DNA of 64,000 nt from Dermatemys mawii. Taxonomy: Eukaryota; Chordata; Testudines; Dermatemydidae. Positions 1-46,800 of this stretch are shown one piece after another. The stretch spans positions 72,550,690 to 72,614,689 of the forward strand of contig ML677341.1 of NCBI GenBank assembly GCA_007922305.1. The letters run 5' to 3'. The translations under genes were made by a program, and so were the position numbers. Position 1 is the first letter of the stretch. Every line of letters starts with the position of its first letter. The notes below the pieces were generated by a model. That model saw only the letters and a list, made by a program, of their open reading frames with translations. It was not told where the DNA came from and made no database searches.

Positions 1-2217
1 ATTAAAGAATTTTATCCTCACTATACCCCTATGAGGTAGGAAATTATTTTACCAAAGGGGATTTTCCAAGGTCAAACTAAATGTCTGTGGTAGAGCTCAG
101 AAATGAAGCTAGGTCGCTAGAGTTCCAGGCCAGTGTCTTAACCAGACTATCCTTCTTTCCAACTAATGCTGTGTGATACTATGATGTGCTTCTTGATAGT
201 GCTAGATCTGCTGAGTTTGGGAAATTTATTTCCTCCCAGTGAAGTTCATCAAATTTGCAACAACTGCTTTTCTGGTGTTTTTAGTAAAGGTTACAGTTTT
301 GTATAGGTATTTTACAACCCTAAAAATGTGGCTGGGGAAATGTTCCAGTTTTTTATTTTGTAAAGAATGAGCACCTTAGCTAAATGAAAAATCCCCATTA
401 ACTGACAAAAGTATTAGGATTGTATCCTTTCTGTAGACATCAATCTACAACTAGGACTCGTAATCAGCAGTACTTGAGCAGGTCTGATTCTCCGAAGCAG
501 CTGAAGGATCAATGCAGAGATTACCTGATGACATTCTATGGCCTATGAAATGCAGGAGGCCAGGTTAGATAATCATAAAGGCCCTTTCTGATCTTACAAT
601 TTATGAATCTACATACACTAGTCAATACATAATACCTGGAGCCTGTGGGCTAACTTCAGAGGTGAATCTTCCAGTTCCCTCAGCATGCAGCTTATGCTAA
701 TTCAGATGTTTTTAGACTCTGGCTTCCTGAACTCTCTTTCTCTGGCACACATACTTGAAGACATGTAATTTGCACCCCTTTACGCATCACTTCTGAATTT
801 GGCCCACTTAGTCTAGGGTAGTCAATGATGGCATAGCTGGTATGTCAAGGAGCTAGAAGAGCAATGTAGCAGGAGAAACAACTGGTAGGTAGGTAGGTGT
901 AACTTTAAGTAGGAGGTGTACAATTTACGCCTTCCAGTCTCCTATTAGTTGTTTTTCCATCTACACCCAGCCTTTGATATGTAAAATGCAGCCTGTATGC
1001 TGAGGAGGCTAGAAGAAGGTGCATATGACACCAGTTTAGAACCCCTCTGAATTTGGCCCTATAACTTTAAACACACACATGCAAATGCTGTCCTCAAGGA
1101 TGACAGATAATCATGAATCTGGACTATACAAATTGAGTGATCATAATCACAGGGTGTGACATGCCACTCTTTCAAGACAGAACTGTACTTTGCTTATAGT
1201 GGTGCAAGGCTGCAAGAACTGGGTGTTGGACTACTGAACTGCAGGAAGTACCATTGGGTCTGTGGGTTGCATGAGCTAGGTATGGAGGGAAATGGGAGCT
1301 GGAGGGCAGTGAAGCAGGAGAGGGATGTAAGCAGATAAGGAGCTGTTGAGATAAAAGTAGAGAATTGTGTGTGTGCATGAGGGTCAGGTAAGATGATGAC
1401 AGAAGAGTGGCGGACAGTAATCACTAGGCCACCCCATAGGTGGCCCTTACAATACCAGCTCCAAATTGCTAATCACCACGTACTCATGTGTTTAGGAGGA
1501 CTCCTCAGAGAACTTGTCTGAATCATCTTGACTGGTTCAAATAACATTAGGTGATATGCCACAGAAAGGGCCTCATACCCCTTTTATTCTTGGCTCCTAT
1601 ATCCATTTACACATAGTACAGTGGCTAGCAGGTTGTCTATGAAATCCTGGCTCCTTTGAAGTCAACAAGAATTTTTCCAGTGACTTCATTGAAACTAGTA
1701 TTCGCCCTCTATCTCAGTGTATGAGCTCATCAGATCTGATACTCTTAGGTCAGTGCCTGGAAGGGAGTCCTATGAAGATTAACTGCAAAGGATTAAGAAA
1801 ACTTGTTTGTAAGATTCCCGAAAAGGAAACATGTCCACAGTTACTTAAAAGAGCACTCAGTGCTGAAGGTTAACTAAATGTGAAAAAGTCATTAACAGAA
1901 CCAACAGACTGTGACAATTTGGATTAAGGAGAATTTAATAAAGAGTGAGATTTTCATTATCACATTGAAACAGACATAGCAGAATCTTTCATCACAGAGG
2001 CCACATCTGAGCTGAGGCATGTAGGGACATGGGAGGACTGGCCTAGAGTGGTGGTAGGATTTTGATGGAGGAGAAGAAAGGTAAGGGCATAGATTATCTA
2101 AATCTGTGTGTGAAGTTCTTTGGCCCCCTTTCACTAAAAATAAAACAAATACATATTTAATTTTAAAAAACCTTGCTTTACTACCCATCTCAACTCTCCA
2201 CCTTCCAAAAATGCAAA
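1..2217. other. Noncoding DNA downstream of GUCY2C exon 16, few recognisable features
   Basis: No exon of either gene found. About 40-160 resembles the 3' part of a MIR-like SINE (inverted; '...agccaggaatgaagc...cttaaccagac' pattern). Short open frames are scattered and look random. Otherwise nothing recognised. Confidence 0.5.
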
Positions 2218-2219
2218 TA

Positions 2220-2996
2220 CAGTAAAAGCTTGTTATCCAGAATGTTGGGGGAATGCAGGGAGCCGGTAAGTTAAAAATTCCAGTTACCTAAGAGGGAGGG
2301 AGTTTGGGTGGAGGGGGTCCAAGGCTGAGGTTGGGGTACAGGATGGGGTGCAAGGTGCAGGCTCTGGGAGGGAGACTGAGTGTGAGAGGGGGCTTGGACT
2401 TAGGCACTAACTTAATGGTGGCTCTTGGGCTAGAGCACCCATGGAGAAAAAAAATTAACGGGTGATTAGCACCCACCAGTAGCTAAGCTCCGTCCCTCCC
2501 CGCCATGCCTACTGGCAGCCCCCCAACGATCAACTCCTCCCCAGTCCTCCCAGCACCACCTGAACACCGCGGATCAGCTGTTCAGTGGCAGTGACGTGCA
2601 AGAGGTGCTGGGAGGGTGGGAAAGGAGTAGGGATGAGAGACACTTGGAAGCAGGGGTGGAAAGAGGCAGGACAGGGTGGAGAAGGAGCATGAAGGGGCAG
2701 GGGGGAAGTGGGGTCAAGGCCAGGGGCAGAGCAGGGGCAGGAAGAGGTGCAGCAGGAGTGAGCCAATGAGAGCTGTGGAGCCAGTGCTTTGGGCAGGGCG
2801 GCGGCAGCACACAGAGCCGCATTGCTGTTCCTCCACTTAGGAGCAGCAGGGACTGTCACTGCTTCCAGGGAGCCACATAGGGAGCCTGCTGGCCCCGCGC
2901 CAACTGGACTATACACCAGACTTTCAATGAAAATCAGAAATGCCAGTTTAGAGAGCTTTCTGGTTGGAAACGTGCCAGACAACACAGCTTTTACTA
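2220..2996. mobile_element. Tigger-type (Tc1/mariner) nonautonomous element
   Basis: Starts CAGTAAAAGCTTGTTATCC and ends with its rough inverse ACAACACAGCTTTTACTA, flanked by TA on both sides (2218-2219, 2997-2998). The inside is purine- and GC-rich with no transposase. Open frames inside are fortuitous. Confidence 0.7.
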
Positions 2997-3114
2997 TACA
3001 TAGTGAAGGTTACTGAAAATCAGCCTTGATTTCAGTGCAGGATGAATTTCTTCCCATGCTAATTTGCCTCACTTCCTTAAATGGTTACACTAGTATAGTA
3101 GTAAGTTTTACCAC

Positions 3115-3310
3115 GAACATAAGAACGGGCATACTGGGTCAGACTCAAGGTCCATATAGCCCAGTATCCTGACTTTCAACAGTGGCCAATTCCAGGTGCC
3201 CCTGAGGAAATGAACAGAACACGTAATCAAATGATTTGTCCCCTGTCTCCCATTCTCATCTACAGGCAAACAGAGGATAGGGGCACCATCGCTGCCCATC
3301 CTGGCTAATA
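3115..3310. repeat. CR1-associated interspersed repeat, 'ataagaacgggcatactggg' family
   Basis: The stretch 'cataagaacgggcatactgggtcagac...' is a common turtle repeat; its reverse complement resembles the 32740-32830 and 36390-36490 fragments ('...ctagatggaccacttgtctgagccaacatgg'). Probably the tail region of a CR1-like element. Confidence 0.55.
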
Positions 3311-3439
3311 CCCACTGAAAGATTTACATTTAAAATATTAACTCTAGTGTTAATTTAAAAAAAACAAACCCCATTCCGTTGGTTTTGATACAAGATGGTG
3401 TGAGTCTACCATTTTGAACAAATGCTGGAGTTTTCATTC

Positions 3440-3545
3440 AAGCAGCTTGCGCAATGCCACATGTTGTAAATCAACAGCAGTGCTAGGAATAGAACCTAGG
3501 ACTCCAAATACCTAAATCCCTTCTCTAGCCACTAGAGCACCCCTC
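3440..3545 (-). repeat. MIR-like SINE fragment
   Basis: The pattern 'gctaggaatagaacctaggactcc...tctagccactagagcac' is typical of the tRNA-derived half of MIR-like SINEs read in reverse. It sits just past the donor side of GUCY2C exon 16. Confidence 0.5.
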
Positions 3546-3665
3546 TTCTCTTGGTAGCCTAAAGCATATACTATGTCAGTCCTTGTCACCTATAGCTACC
3601 CACTATGCAAGTTTTATAGCATGTGGACAGGTTTATAAATACTTCAGTGCCACCAATTCACTTAC

Positions 3666-36956
<33,291 letters not shown>

Positions 36957-37400
36957 AACTCCTCTCAGTTTAGACCCATTGCCCAGTGCTCACACATATG
37001 TAACGCACTACATTGTTGTTGTTCCTGGATAGGGTGAAACAAAGATTCATGTTGTATATCCACCGATTAGCTATATCATATCGCTTTCACCCCTTCACTC
37101 GCTCCCCTTTTCTGCCTCCACCTCCACCCCACACCCATCTATCCTAACTGGCACGTCTGTTTGTGAAGAATTAAAAGCAACAGAACTTGGGAAAGGAGAG
37201 AGGCCAAAGGTTGCTTTGTATGTTTGCTCATGAAAAGGTCGAGGCTATAAAAGAGAGATATTACTGGCACCTTGTCTGATAAGTGAACTTTAACTTTGCA
37301 TCACAGTGAATTGATGGGTAGAGAAGAGAAAGAAGGTGGGGGGGCAACTGGCTTGTAAAATGAGGCCATTTAAAATGGATATAAAATAAAAGATCCATTA
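36957..37400 (-). promoter_or_regulatory. Presumed GUCY2C promoter region
   Basis: Immediately upstream of the start codon. No CpG richness. On the minus strand, TCTTTTATAGCC at about 37243-37256 resembles a CDX2-type site (TTTATAGC) and TGCAAAGTTAAAGTTCA at about 37282-37300 has nuclear-receptor-like half-sites. CDX2 and HNF4 drive GUCY2C in mammals; the match here is suggestive only. Confidence 0.3.
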
Positions 37401-39200
37401 AAGCCGCAGAGGAACACAAATGGTTGCTTTGTGTTTGTTTTGCTCTTTCACGTCAACACTTTTGGCTGTGCTTCTAAGTGTGGGGGTTATTTTACTCTAT
37501 ATAATTTTTATGTCTTTAAGATACCCTTTTCATTCCTTTAGTTTTTCCCATCAAAATGATTTTTAATGCTGGCAAAAAATGTCTGACTGAAAACCTCCAG
37601 GATCAGCACAGAATCAATCTTTTAGGAATCCCCCAATATCACCCTGGGCAATGTACCACAACTCTGCTGTAGAGAAAACACCTCTAGGGAATGCAGTTTT
37701 CATAGTCTATTGAGCCCTTGGCTTGTGTCCTGAGACTACCAATGAGGGGGGCAATTATGTTAATTGTTTTTGTGATATGAACGCTAAGAGTCATGCAGGG
37801 GCCCAGTTCCTGCAGGTCACAGATTTGACATGTGGGACCAAAACCAAACTTCAAATCATTCAGAGGGAACAAGGCAGTATTCTTTAGTGGATCCTCTCAA
37901 GATCACATCCTGAGAATGTTCTCAAATCAGGGGATAAGAAAAGGTAAAAAAATCTACCACCCCCTTGCTATTCTGACAAGGGAGAAAAGGAAATAGAAAG
38001 GTAGAGGGAGCCAACAGCTCTTAAGGCAGATAAATATTGAATCCATATTTTACTGAATATGATGGATCTTGCATTTTGAGACTAATGGACATCCATAGCA
38101 GCTACTAGCTGTCCACCAGAACCTGGATTGAAGCCCCACTGAAGACCACATAAACTTTTATAAGCTTCCAGAGATTATATTAAAATAAAACAAGAAAATT
38201 AAATACTACCCGTGCAAATACAGTGTTTGTGGCATAGACCAACTGAACTGAAACCAGAATTTTCTTTGTGTATCTCATTATAAAAACCTGCATTTAAAAA
38301 AGCACTATATATTTTATACCTGTTTACAAAGTCCATATAATATTTATATGAGCTTACCCCTAATGCCAAATAAATGCTTTGCTGTCCTTTATCTTTGGAG
38401 GAAGGGGGAAATAACTCAATGTCAGCCACCAGGTTTATCGGCAAACCACATTAGACTATCCAGCACTTAAAAGTGAGCCTAGAATTGCAAACCAGCACAT
38501 TGAACCTTGTTCTTACAAACAGTAATGTAGGAACTCTAAAATAACAAGCTGGTATAGATGTATGAACATCGGAGTGAATGGATAGACCATCAGATTGGGA
38601 ATAGAAGATGGAGCCTTTTATGTCTAGTTCATTGGTTCCTTTCTGGCTGTTCTGGGGTAATTATTCATGGAGCGCCTGAGCTTTCTCCCACTTAAGTCAA
38701 TGGGAGTCTTGTCAATGGGAGCAGGCTTTGGGCCTAAATGCTCTTCTTAGTTTGCCTACTGAGAGCAGTCAGCGAATACTAGTAAAATTACTGGAATTAA
38801 GTATGTTATATTTGCATGTCATGATAACTATGGGAATTGTGTAATGTACTGGAATATACCTACTATTTGTTTGGATTTAACTGCAGCTTAAAACTGCCCT
38901 CTAAAAACACGATGCAAAAATAACCAAAGTATCAAAACAGCAGCATATTTCTCCCCTCTTTCCCACAAAACTGAATCCCCAGGCAGCACCCATATTATAA
39001 ATCAGTAGATTCCCACCCCTCAGGGCCTCACCAAGCAAAAACAGAAATCCTGTTTTTTTATATCTGTTGCTGTCCTCTTCTGCATGGAATGTGTCATCTG
39101 CTCATGTCAAGTGTTTATCAGTTTGATTGCATTGTCCTCAAGTGGCTTGAGGCCTTGAAAGCAGGTACAAGCCCTAGTACTACTAACAGCTAATGGAGAT
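37400..39200. other. Intergenic DNA, nothing recognised
   Basis: AT-rich, scattered short open frames, no repeat or gene recognised with confidence. Confidence 0.4.
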
Positions 39201-39205
39201 CTTCC

Positions 39206-39501
39206 TTAGGGTATGGCTACACTACCCGCCGGATCCGGGGTAGTGCTCAATGTATCAGGGATTGATTTATCATGTCTCATCTAGACACGATAAATCGATC
39301 CCCGAATCGACTCTTGTACTCCACCTCGGCAAGCAGAGTAAGTGAAATCGGCGAGGGGAGCAGCTGCGGTCGACTCGCTGCCGTAGGGACAGCCAGGTAA
39401 GTCGACCTAAGATACTGTGACTTCAGCTACGCTATTCATGTAGCTGAAGTTGCATATCTTAGGTCAACCCCCACCCCTGAAGTGTAGCCCAGCCCTAAGA
39501 T
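39206..39501. mobile_element. MITE, 'CTTAGGGTATGGCTACAC' ends
   Basis: Left end cttagggtatggctacac and right end gtgtagcccagccctaag are inverse. The interior has further inverse pairs (tcgacctaagatac / atatcttaggtcaac; acttcagctac / gtagctgaagt; cacgataaatcgatcc). Likely a DNA MITE. Confidence 0.75.
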
Positions 39502-39704
39502 CACTTAGTAGAAACCTATGTCATGAGTACTTGTCCCTGATATTTTAGGCCATATTGTGCCTTCAGGTATACATGAACAACTCACAGTCAAATCAGTGGA
39601 AGCTACACTTTGTTTAGGGGAGAAACTCAATCCCTTGTCAACAAGCATAATATCTGGGTATGCGTTATATGGCCACAGACTGTTGTAAATATCTAAAACA
39701 CTGA

Positions 39705-39731
39705 GAAAGAGAGAGAGAGAGAGAGAGAGAG
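39705..39731. repeat. (GA)n microsatellite
   Basis: About thirteen GA units, short and uninterrupted. Confidence 0.95.
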
Positions 39732-40735
39732 TTTCCTGAATCTCAGTGTTATATTTGAAATCTTGGTTGTACTCTGGCTTTAGTGGAGCCAGGATTTCAT
39801 CCCAACTCAAGGACATTGCTTGTTTGCTCAGCTTGCTGTCATACTGGATAATAACAACTGAATTTTGTTCAATCTAGTTTAAACAGATAATACTGCATTA
39901 ACTTCCTGTTCCAAAACTACTCTGAGTGCTTCTATCTTACTCTTCTGGAACATTCATAGACACATAGAATAACAGAAATTCGAGCAAAATAACTACTGAG
40001 TCGTTCTGTCAGCTCCCTCAGTCCATCAAGATTGGTCCCTGTAATATGTTCTCCAGTTGAGCTTTAAATTACTCAAGTGATGGGGCTTTCAACACTTCTC
40101 TTCAGAGACTAATTTTATTATAAACATTATTAGAAGTACGAGAACCCTGTGCAGTGGTTAGAATATGGCAGGCATGGTGCAATGAAGTCCCTTAGCCTAG
40201 AGAGCTCACATTCTAAAGGAGGAACTGGAAACAGAGTGGGGCAGAGTCATATTTTATAACTTAATAGAGCTCATTGTTAACATTTTTTTTATATCCATCC
40301 TAATATTCCTTTTCTTAATTGCATCCAACTACATCAATTTGTACCTCCTTAGGTTACTCATAATAATTCCTCTCCCTCCTTGGATGGTGGAGACCAGAGG
40401 AATAATGGCCACAAGCAAATAACTGAGGATTCTTGAAAACTTACAGCCTAGGAATCAGTAGATGATGTGAAAATATCAGATGAATGTAGCAGCAATCGGT
40501 CATACAAACATGGATATTGACATCTCTTCCGTGGCCCTAATAGTTCTGCATTTTAAGGGACATCTCTTATTTGCTGCCTAATGTCCCACATTCTGTCTGA
40601 GCTACTAAGGAACATTCAATCAGTTAAAAGGTATGTTTTCAAACAAGAGTCCTCAAGAGAATCAAATGAAACATTGTGGTATAGTGTCCTATAAAAATAC
40701 ATTTTTCATTGAATGTTTCTTACAATTATTTATTT

Positions 40736-41056
40736 CTTCAGTGTTGCCAACTTTTGCGATTCTATTGTGTCTTGAATTTGTAGTGTATTTTTTCCTAAAA
40801 ATTCAAGATGCTGATATCTTGATATTACATGAGAATCTCAGCTTTTATTTAAAAAAAAGTAAGTTTCTTGCTCTCCTAGATGCAGAGGCAAAACTTGAAC
40901 ATGTTAAACAAGTGCACCAAAAGGCTCAAAAGCCAGAAAGCAAATAAAAAGAACCAAACATTTATTTTTGAAATCTCTTTATTTTTAAGCCAATCATAAT
41001 TCTTGGGAGGCTGGACTCATGATTTGTATATATTTGGATTGGCAGTACCATTTTCT
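40736..41056. repeat. Interspersed repeat with 'agtgttgccaac' and 'ttggcagtacc' ends
   Basis: Ends are roughly inverse. Interior 'gattctattgtg...ttacatgagaatctcagctttta...agtaagtttcttgc' is a repeat I know from turtles and birds. The 104-codon open frame crossing it (40633-40947) is therefore not a gene. Confidence 0.55.
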
Positions 41057-41146
41057 TCATTATGGATGGCTGTATTACATAAAATTTGTTTAGGAAATGT
41101 CATGTTTTGGTGGCATTTAACCTCAGCCTTGGCTTAGGGCAGTGGT

Positions 41147-41294
41147 TCTCAACCTATTTACCGTTGTGGGCTCTATGTGTTATGTGGGCCACCTCCACAC
41201 AATATATATAGTATTTGTATGACCCTGAGAATGTCACACGGGTCGCAGCTGTGTGCTGATTGAGCAGCAAGCAGGTCGCAGGTTGAGAACCACT
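41147..41294. mobile_element. hAT MITE ('CAGTGGTTCTCAACC')
   Basis: Perfect inverted ends cagtggttctcaacc / ggttgagaaccactg. Flanks GCTTAGGG and GCCTTGGG are a plausible decayed 8-bp duplication. Confidence 0.8.
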
Positions 41295-41618
41295 GGCCTT
41301 GGGGATGTAAAATGTAGCAAGATCTCACAAATTCCTATTTTTCTGCATTCTGTCCTCATAGGACACAGCTGATATTTTTTTCAAATATCCTTGATCTTCT
41401 TCACTCCAGGGACTTTTTCCCATATGTAGTATGTTCAAAAATAAACAGTCACATTTGCAGGTAAGTCAATAACAAATACTTCTGTTTTAGTTTATTTATT
41501 CAGTGGTGTTGGATGCCAGAATGAAAATGTCACTACAGTCTTAAAAAGCAAACCTGTGACAATAATGTGGTGTCCAGGTATATTTGCTCTCAGTGGTGCC
41601 TTGATTCAAAATGGCTAG

Positions 41619-42098
41619 TTAGAAGATGATTTTTCTAACTGCCAACATTCCAAAATCCATCTGGGATCTGAAATTCAAACTTTTTCTGCCTCTTAAATCA
41701 TCAGTGGTAATAAGAATTCTATTATCCAGATCTGGCAGACAGCATTGTTGATGACAAGCAAGGCATAATAGAAGCTGCACTGGCTTTTCAGAGCTAACTT
41801 TATTTCTAATTAAAGTTGGCTGATAGATTATAGGGAGAAGGTTTATGGAGACAGACATCATTGTTATACAGCAATGTTTCTGTCCATAGCTATGTTTCGC
41901 TCGTTGGAGCCTAACATGCTGAGAATAAAGGTTCTTATTCTCCCACATGGAGCAATTTGAACCCTTGTTGAAACCTGTGACCAGGTCAATGTTACATAGA
42001 AAAGAGAACAGGGAGTGAGTCCTCAGCTCAAAGTTATGGGCAGAGATTTTTAAAAAACCAATACAAAATTCAAGGTCATCCAGTGTCCTAAAATCCAT
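41619..42098 (-). other. 159-codon open frame, no recognised product
   Basis: Longest undisturbed frame in this interval, AT-rich, starting with ATG. It has several cysteines but no domain or low-complexity pattern I recognise, no splice context and no similarity to its neighbours. It may be chance or a decayed repeat. Confidence 0.2.
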
Positions 42099-42529
42099 AA
42101 TGAATCAAACAGCTGAATAATCTAAAGGATAAGAAAAAAATGTAAAGACTGGTAAATTTTCTCCTCTTCCATCTTCGTAGCTTACAGACAAGACCCATCT
42201 TTCCTTTGGCCAGAAGGAGTCACCTTTCTTTAAAAAATAAAAATTACTTCAGTTTTCAGACTATGTATCCCTACTGTAAGATGTGTTTGGGACCAATACT
42301 GTAGATAAAACAACTTGCTCAGTATATGACTTTGGCTTCCTTCCTTTATACATGTGTCTAAGCAAGGCATCAGAAAGGCAAAGTCTATAGGATACTGGTC
42401 CCAGAACTGCACATTTTTCAGAAAGCCTATAGGACTCTCATCCTGACTCCTGCACTGCTTTCAATGTTTGCCAAACTGACACTGGCACTGTCTTTGTGAA
42501 CAATGTTTAAAGCTGTCTGGATGCACTCC

Positions 42530-42615
42530 ACTTCCTGCCTTTCTTTTCTCTCCCTTTCTTCTTCTCTCTTTCCCTTCTTTCTCTTTTTCTCTTTTTCCTT
42601 ATTCTCGATCCTTAC
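42530..42615. repeat. Polypyrimidine tract
   Basis: Roughly 85 bases almost entirely C and T (cttcctgcctttcttttctctcc...), an irregular microsatellite-like stretch. Confidence 0.8.
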
Positions 42616-43469
42616 CCTCTACTCTCTGTTTTTTAATTTAAACTCTTATTGTGTTCCCACACTTATCTCTATGTTTAACCCCAGTTGCAGGACTTCCCCT
42701 TTTGCTGCTATCAGTGCATGTAAGTTCAATGTCTCCCAGCAATGCTGTGTGGGAATAAACAAGATCATCAGTCACACTAAAGTACACGGCCTGGGAGATA
42801 ATGCAGGTGATTAATACACTGTTTTTGCAGCAGTATGCCATCATTATTAATAAAGAAGATAGATTTCTCAGTCTGGCACTACATTTTAAAAAAAGGTTTG
42901 TTGGCATTTAATATGGGGAACAAGACTACTACATCTACCACCTATGATCTGATTTTCCATAATATTTTCTGCATCTAGTTTTCCTAATTTTTTTAAAAAG
43001 TGAATTTGGTGCTGATAAAACATGCTGGATTAAATAATAATATACCTTTGAAGATGAAGTCCTATATTTGGGCCTAATCCAAAGATCAATGAAGTTAATG
43101 GAAAGATGCCTATTGATTTAAATGGATTTTGGATCTGGTCCTTTATGCATGGAACCCTTACACCACCAACTGCAGTAGTACAATCTATCAGCTATCTACT
43201 ACCGGCTTATGTCCCTCAGCCTTGACATGAAGGGAACATCTCGGGGTGTTAAGAGGAATTCAGTCTCTATGGTCCATTCAGTCCTTGGCCTTTCTGCTGC
43301 AATGGGCAATAAGAATGTCAATGAGCCCTATTTGTGATGGCAGTTTCTCTGGTTTGAACAACTGACCGCTAATTGCAATGGAGAAACTACCAGCTTATTA
43401 ATGAAAGAAAGGATACAGTACCTATTTACTCTAAGCAAATCTGTTCTAAATGATAATGTGAATGCCTGT

Positions 43470-43598
43470 CAGGGCCAGCTCCAAGCACCAGCCGAGGAAG
43501 CATGTGCCTGGGGTGGCACATTCTAAGGGCGGCATAATTCAGCTGCCCCCTTTTTTTTTTTTTTGCTTGGGGCGGCAAAAAAAGTAAAGCCGGCCCTG
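43470..43598. mobile_element. hAT MITE with perfect 8-bp duplication
   Basis: Starts cagggccagctcc, ends ggccggccctg region (caaaaaaagtaaagccggccctg); flanked by ATGCCTGT at 43462-43469 and 43599-43606. 129 bp, with cggcat and ggcggc units and an internal poly-T. Confidence 0.88.
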
Positions 43599-43705
43599 AT
43601 GCCTGTGCACTGCTGGAAGTAACTTTGCATGTGGACATATGCTGTGTTACAACATGTGAAGAGTAACACACAGTGGTTAGCAAACCAAATTTCACTAGCA
43701 TAGAC

Positions 43706-43836
43706 CAGTGGTTTTTAACATTTTTTCTTTTGAAGACCCCTAAAAAATTTCAAATGGGGGTGCAGACCCCTTGGAAATCTTAGACATAGTCTGCAGATCC
43801 CTAGGGATCCACACATTACTGGTTGAAAACCACTTG
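43706..43836. mobile_element. hAT MITE ('CAGTGGTTTTTAAC')
   Basis: Left end cagtggtttttaac and right end ggttgaaaaccacttg are inverse; interior 'gcagaccccttggaaatct' is typical of this group. No clear duplication. Confidence 0.65.
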
Positions 43837-43849
43837 TAGATAATGCCCA

Positions 43850-46800
43850 AGTGTCACAACCTTAGTTGTACATCTCATTAAAAGATATCTGTAGTATATT
43901 GACTGAAATAAGCTAGCACTCAATAGGATTAAATTGGATCTTTTAAATAAACTCCCATATATGCAACACATCTCTCACCATCTTATTTTTCCCTTTTTTA
44001 CTCCTTCCCTAAGATCCCTCTAGTGCCAGAAAGTAGGTATGATAGTTAGTCATTCCTGCAGTATTTGGTTAGCATTAGATACAACACTTCCTCTCTCTTT
44101 GGAAAAAAGAAGTTTATTATACCGGTTGCTAAATATAGTGTCAATCTCTAAGCAAATAATTTTTCCCATGTGGCCTTTTTCCAATGCTTAGCTTCATTGC
44201 TTGGTTTTATAGACCTTTCTTGATCAGTTATTCATATTTCCGCTTATCCATATTCATTTGGATAGTAAAGAGAAGTTCTCATGTGTTATACCATTCATCA
44301 TCGTGTAGTTTTCTTTTTTCCTGGAGATTGATTGTACTTCATTATCTGTTACAATTTGTTTAGACATTTTCTTCTTCAAAGACATTTGTGAAGACATGTA
44401 TGATTATTTCTGTGGTGATAGAAAGGGAGAACATCGCCAGAAACATTGATATCTCTGAGTTACCGCCTGATCATTAATTGATCTGCTCTCCAAAACTATA
44501 TTTCCCCATGAGCCCTTTGGTAATTCTACTAGAGTAAATGGTGCAGGTGTTATTATTTCTTTCTCAACTTTGTCACTTTGGCCATAATTTTCATGTTTAG
44601 GTGATCAAATCATATGTAAATTCTTAAATAAAAATGCTCTGGTAATTCAGCAGATATCTGTTGATATGCAGATGATAATTCCAATTAAGTATCTTTCAGG
44701 TTGTTCAACATTTCCTTTATTTTTGTAAGGGATGGCAATGCATTGTTTACAAGAGTCCAAATCTCTCATATCTGTATATATTTTTATTTATCCATTGGAT
44801 TTTTGTGCTACTACTCTTGGAGATATCCACTCAATCAATGGTTTTGTGTATGTTATCAAACAGAGCTTGATCTAAGTGATTTCACTGGAACATCATGGGA
44901 GCACAAAGCCCCTTTCAAGATCAGATCCACAGTCTCTGTGTTTTCATAATTAACTATCCTCTTTTTGAAAGTGGAGTGTTTCTTACTTTGGGCATACAGA
45001 GATTGCTGACTTTTAAATTGTATATAATGTCTGAATTTCTTGCAAGTTTAGAAACACATCTAAGACCTTTGTTACTGTATCTGAAGTATTGGAGTATGAT
45101 GTATGCAGAATTGGTTCATTTTAGTCAGAGAGAACCCTTATATACCTGGATTTCTCGATTTTCCACCCTAAAATAGGAACATCTTGTGAGAAACTATCCA
45201 CTTTTATCTCAGTGACTTTAAAAGTTATTTATTACAGCATCCATGGTATTGAGGTGCACTTTATATTGTTTAAATTGGACCATTAGCAGTTCAAATAAAG
45301 AGGTTCAAAAGATCACTCTCTTCTGCTACTAAAGAAATGGGTCTTGCACTCTGTACAAAAAGGCCAAGTTTTTACTTAAAGAGATCTCTTGCAGGGATAT
45401 GTCCCTGAGGCATAGCACTCTGTTGTAACCCACTTCAGCAATGAAGAATCCTTGTTTTTCCCTATAGGAAGCTTTGAATCACCTTTATACCCTTTTAATC
45501 CTAGGACTAGCTTGAAGACAAATTGGCCTTGGCACAAATTAGAACATCAAGACTGCTCTAAATTGTGTCCAGCTGCAAGGACCTCCTGAGAGATCATTCT
45601 AAAACCCAGGAATTCTTGGAGCACAGAAGCACTTTGGAATGTCCCCTTTCCATTGCCTTACCCAATATACTAGCGGCCTGTGGCAAGCTACCAATGGGAA
45701 TTCCATTATGCAAAGAGAACGTCCAGGTAGTCAGTTAAGGACAGATGATCAAGGCCAATGATTCTGCACCTTTAATGGCTATTACATTAAAGGCCTTGTT
45801 GGAGTGCTTTCCCCATAAACAATGATTCTCTAATTTTAGAATTAATTGTGTTTTCGATTGATCATGAATCATTTTGTCAAGTAGGATATCAACATAGCAT
45901 GTAGAGACTACTTCATACGATGCAGTCATATACCCTGCAGTCAGTTTTCTGGGGTTGTCTATTATGTAATGAAAAAAATAATGTTTGGCTAAAACATTTA
46001 TCAGCAAGTCAAAATGCTTACCAGGTACCAGAAATGTTTTATCAAGGTCTGTGGAATCAGGAAAAGCAGTTGGCTTGACAGGCATAGTTTAGAATGCCCT
46101 TTGCCTCTCACGTCCCAAACAATGCCTCAGAAAAGCTTTCTTTCATTCTGCATAAAAGTTATCACTGTAAATAGCTTGCAAATATTTAGGGGAATATAAT
46201 TTCCACTGCTGCGATGGAACAACTAGCCAACGGAGTCAGCGCCTATGGGGCAGAGGGAATATCTCCAACCTGTGTTCTGTCCTCCAAAAAAAGGGATTAC
46301 TATTTCAAAATGTATTATCTGCCAGAATAAGCATTATACAGATGAGTGAGGCTTTGCCCATGGACTTGAATTGAGGAGGATGTGCCAAACTCAGGCTAGA
46401 ATTGGACCAGTCTCACTGGTTCAGTGACCCAGAACTTTTTTGTTTGTTCTCCAAAATCTCAGCTTTCATTAAAAGTCTCTGACACTTAAGGTTGCAAAGA
46501 AAGCCTTGAAAACATGAAATGAGTGTATAAACTGATACAGTGATGACCAGATGATAGATTGGATCTGCAAAGAACATAAAACAATAATTCTGAGAGATAT
46601 GAACTGCCCAATTCATCTCAATTATGTGTTGGCTCAGTTTACCAATGATGATTATTTGTCAACATGATTAACTTGCTGCTTCAAAACAAGTAAGAAAAGA
46701 GAAGAGGAATCACAGACCTGCACAATTTACTGTGAATGGTTTCTCCTTTGATGCCATGAGCAGAATAGTGGAAGAAAAAGACCAGAGCAACAGTGGTGCA

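Noticed and set aside
40633..40947. 104-codon plus-strand open frame with hydrophobic stretch
   Set aside because: Most of it falls within an interspersed repeat (40736-41056).
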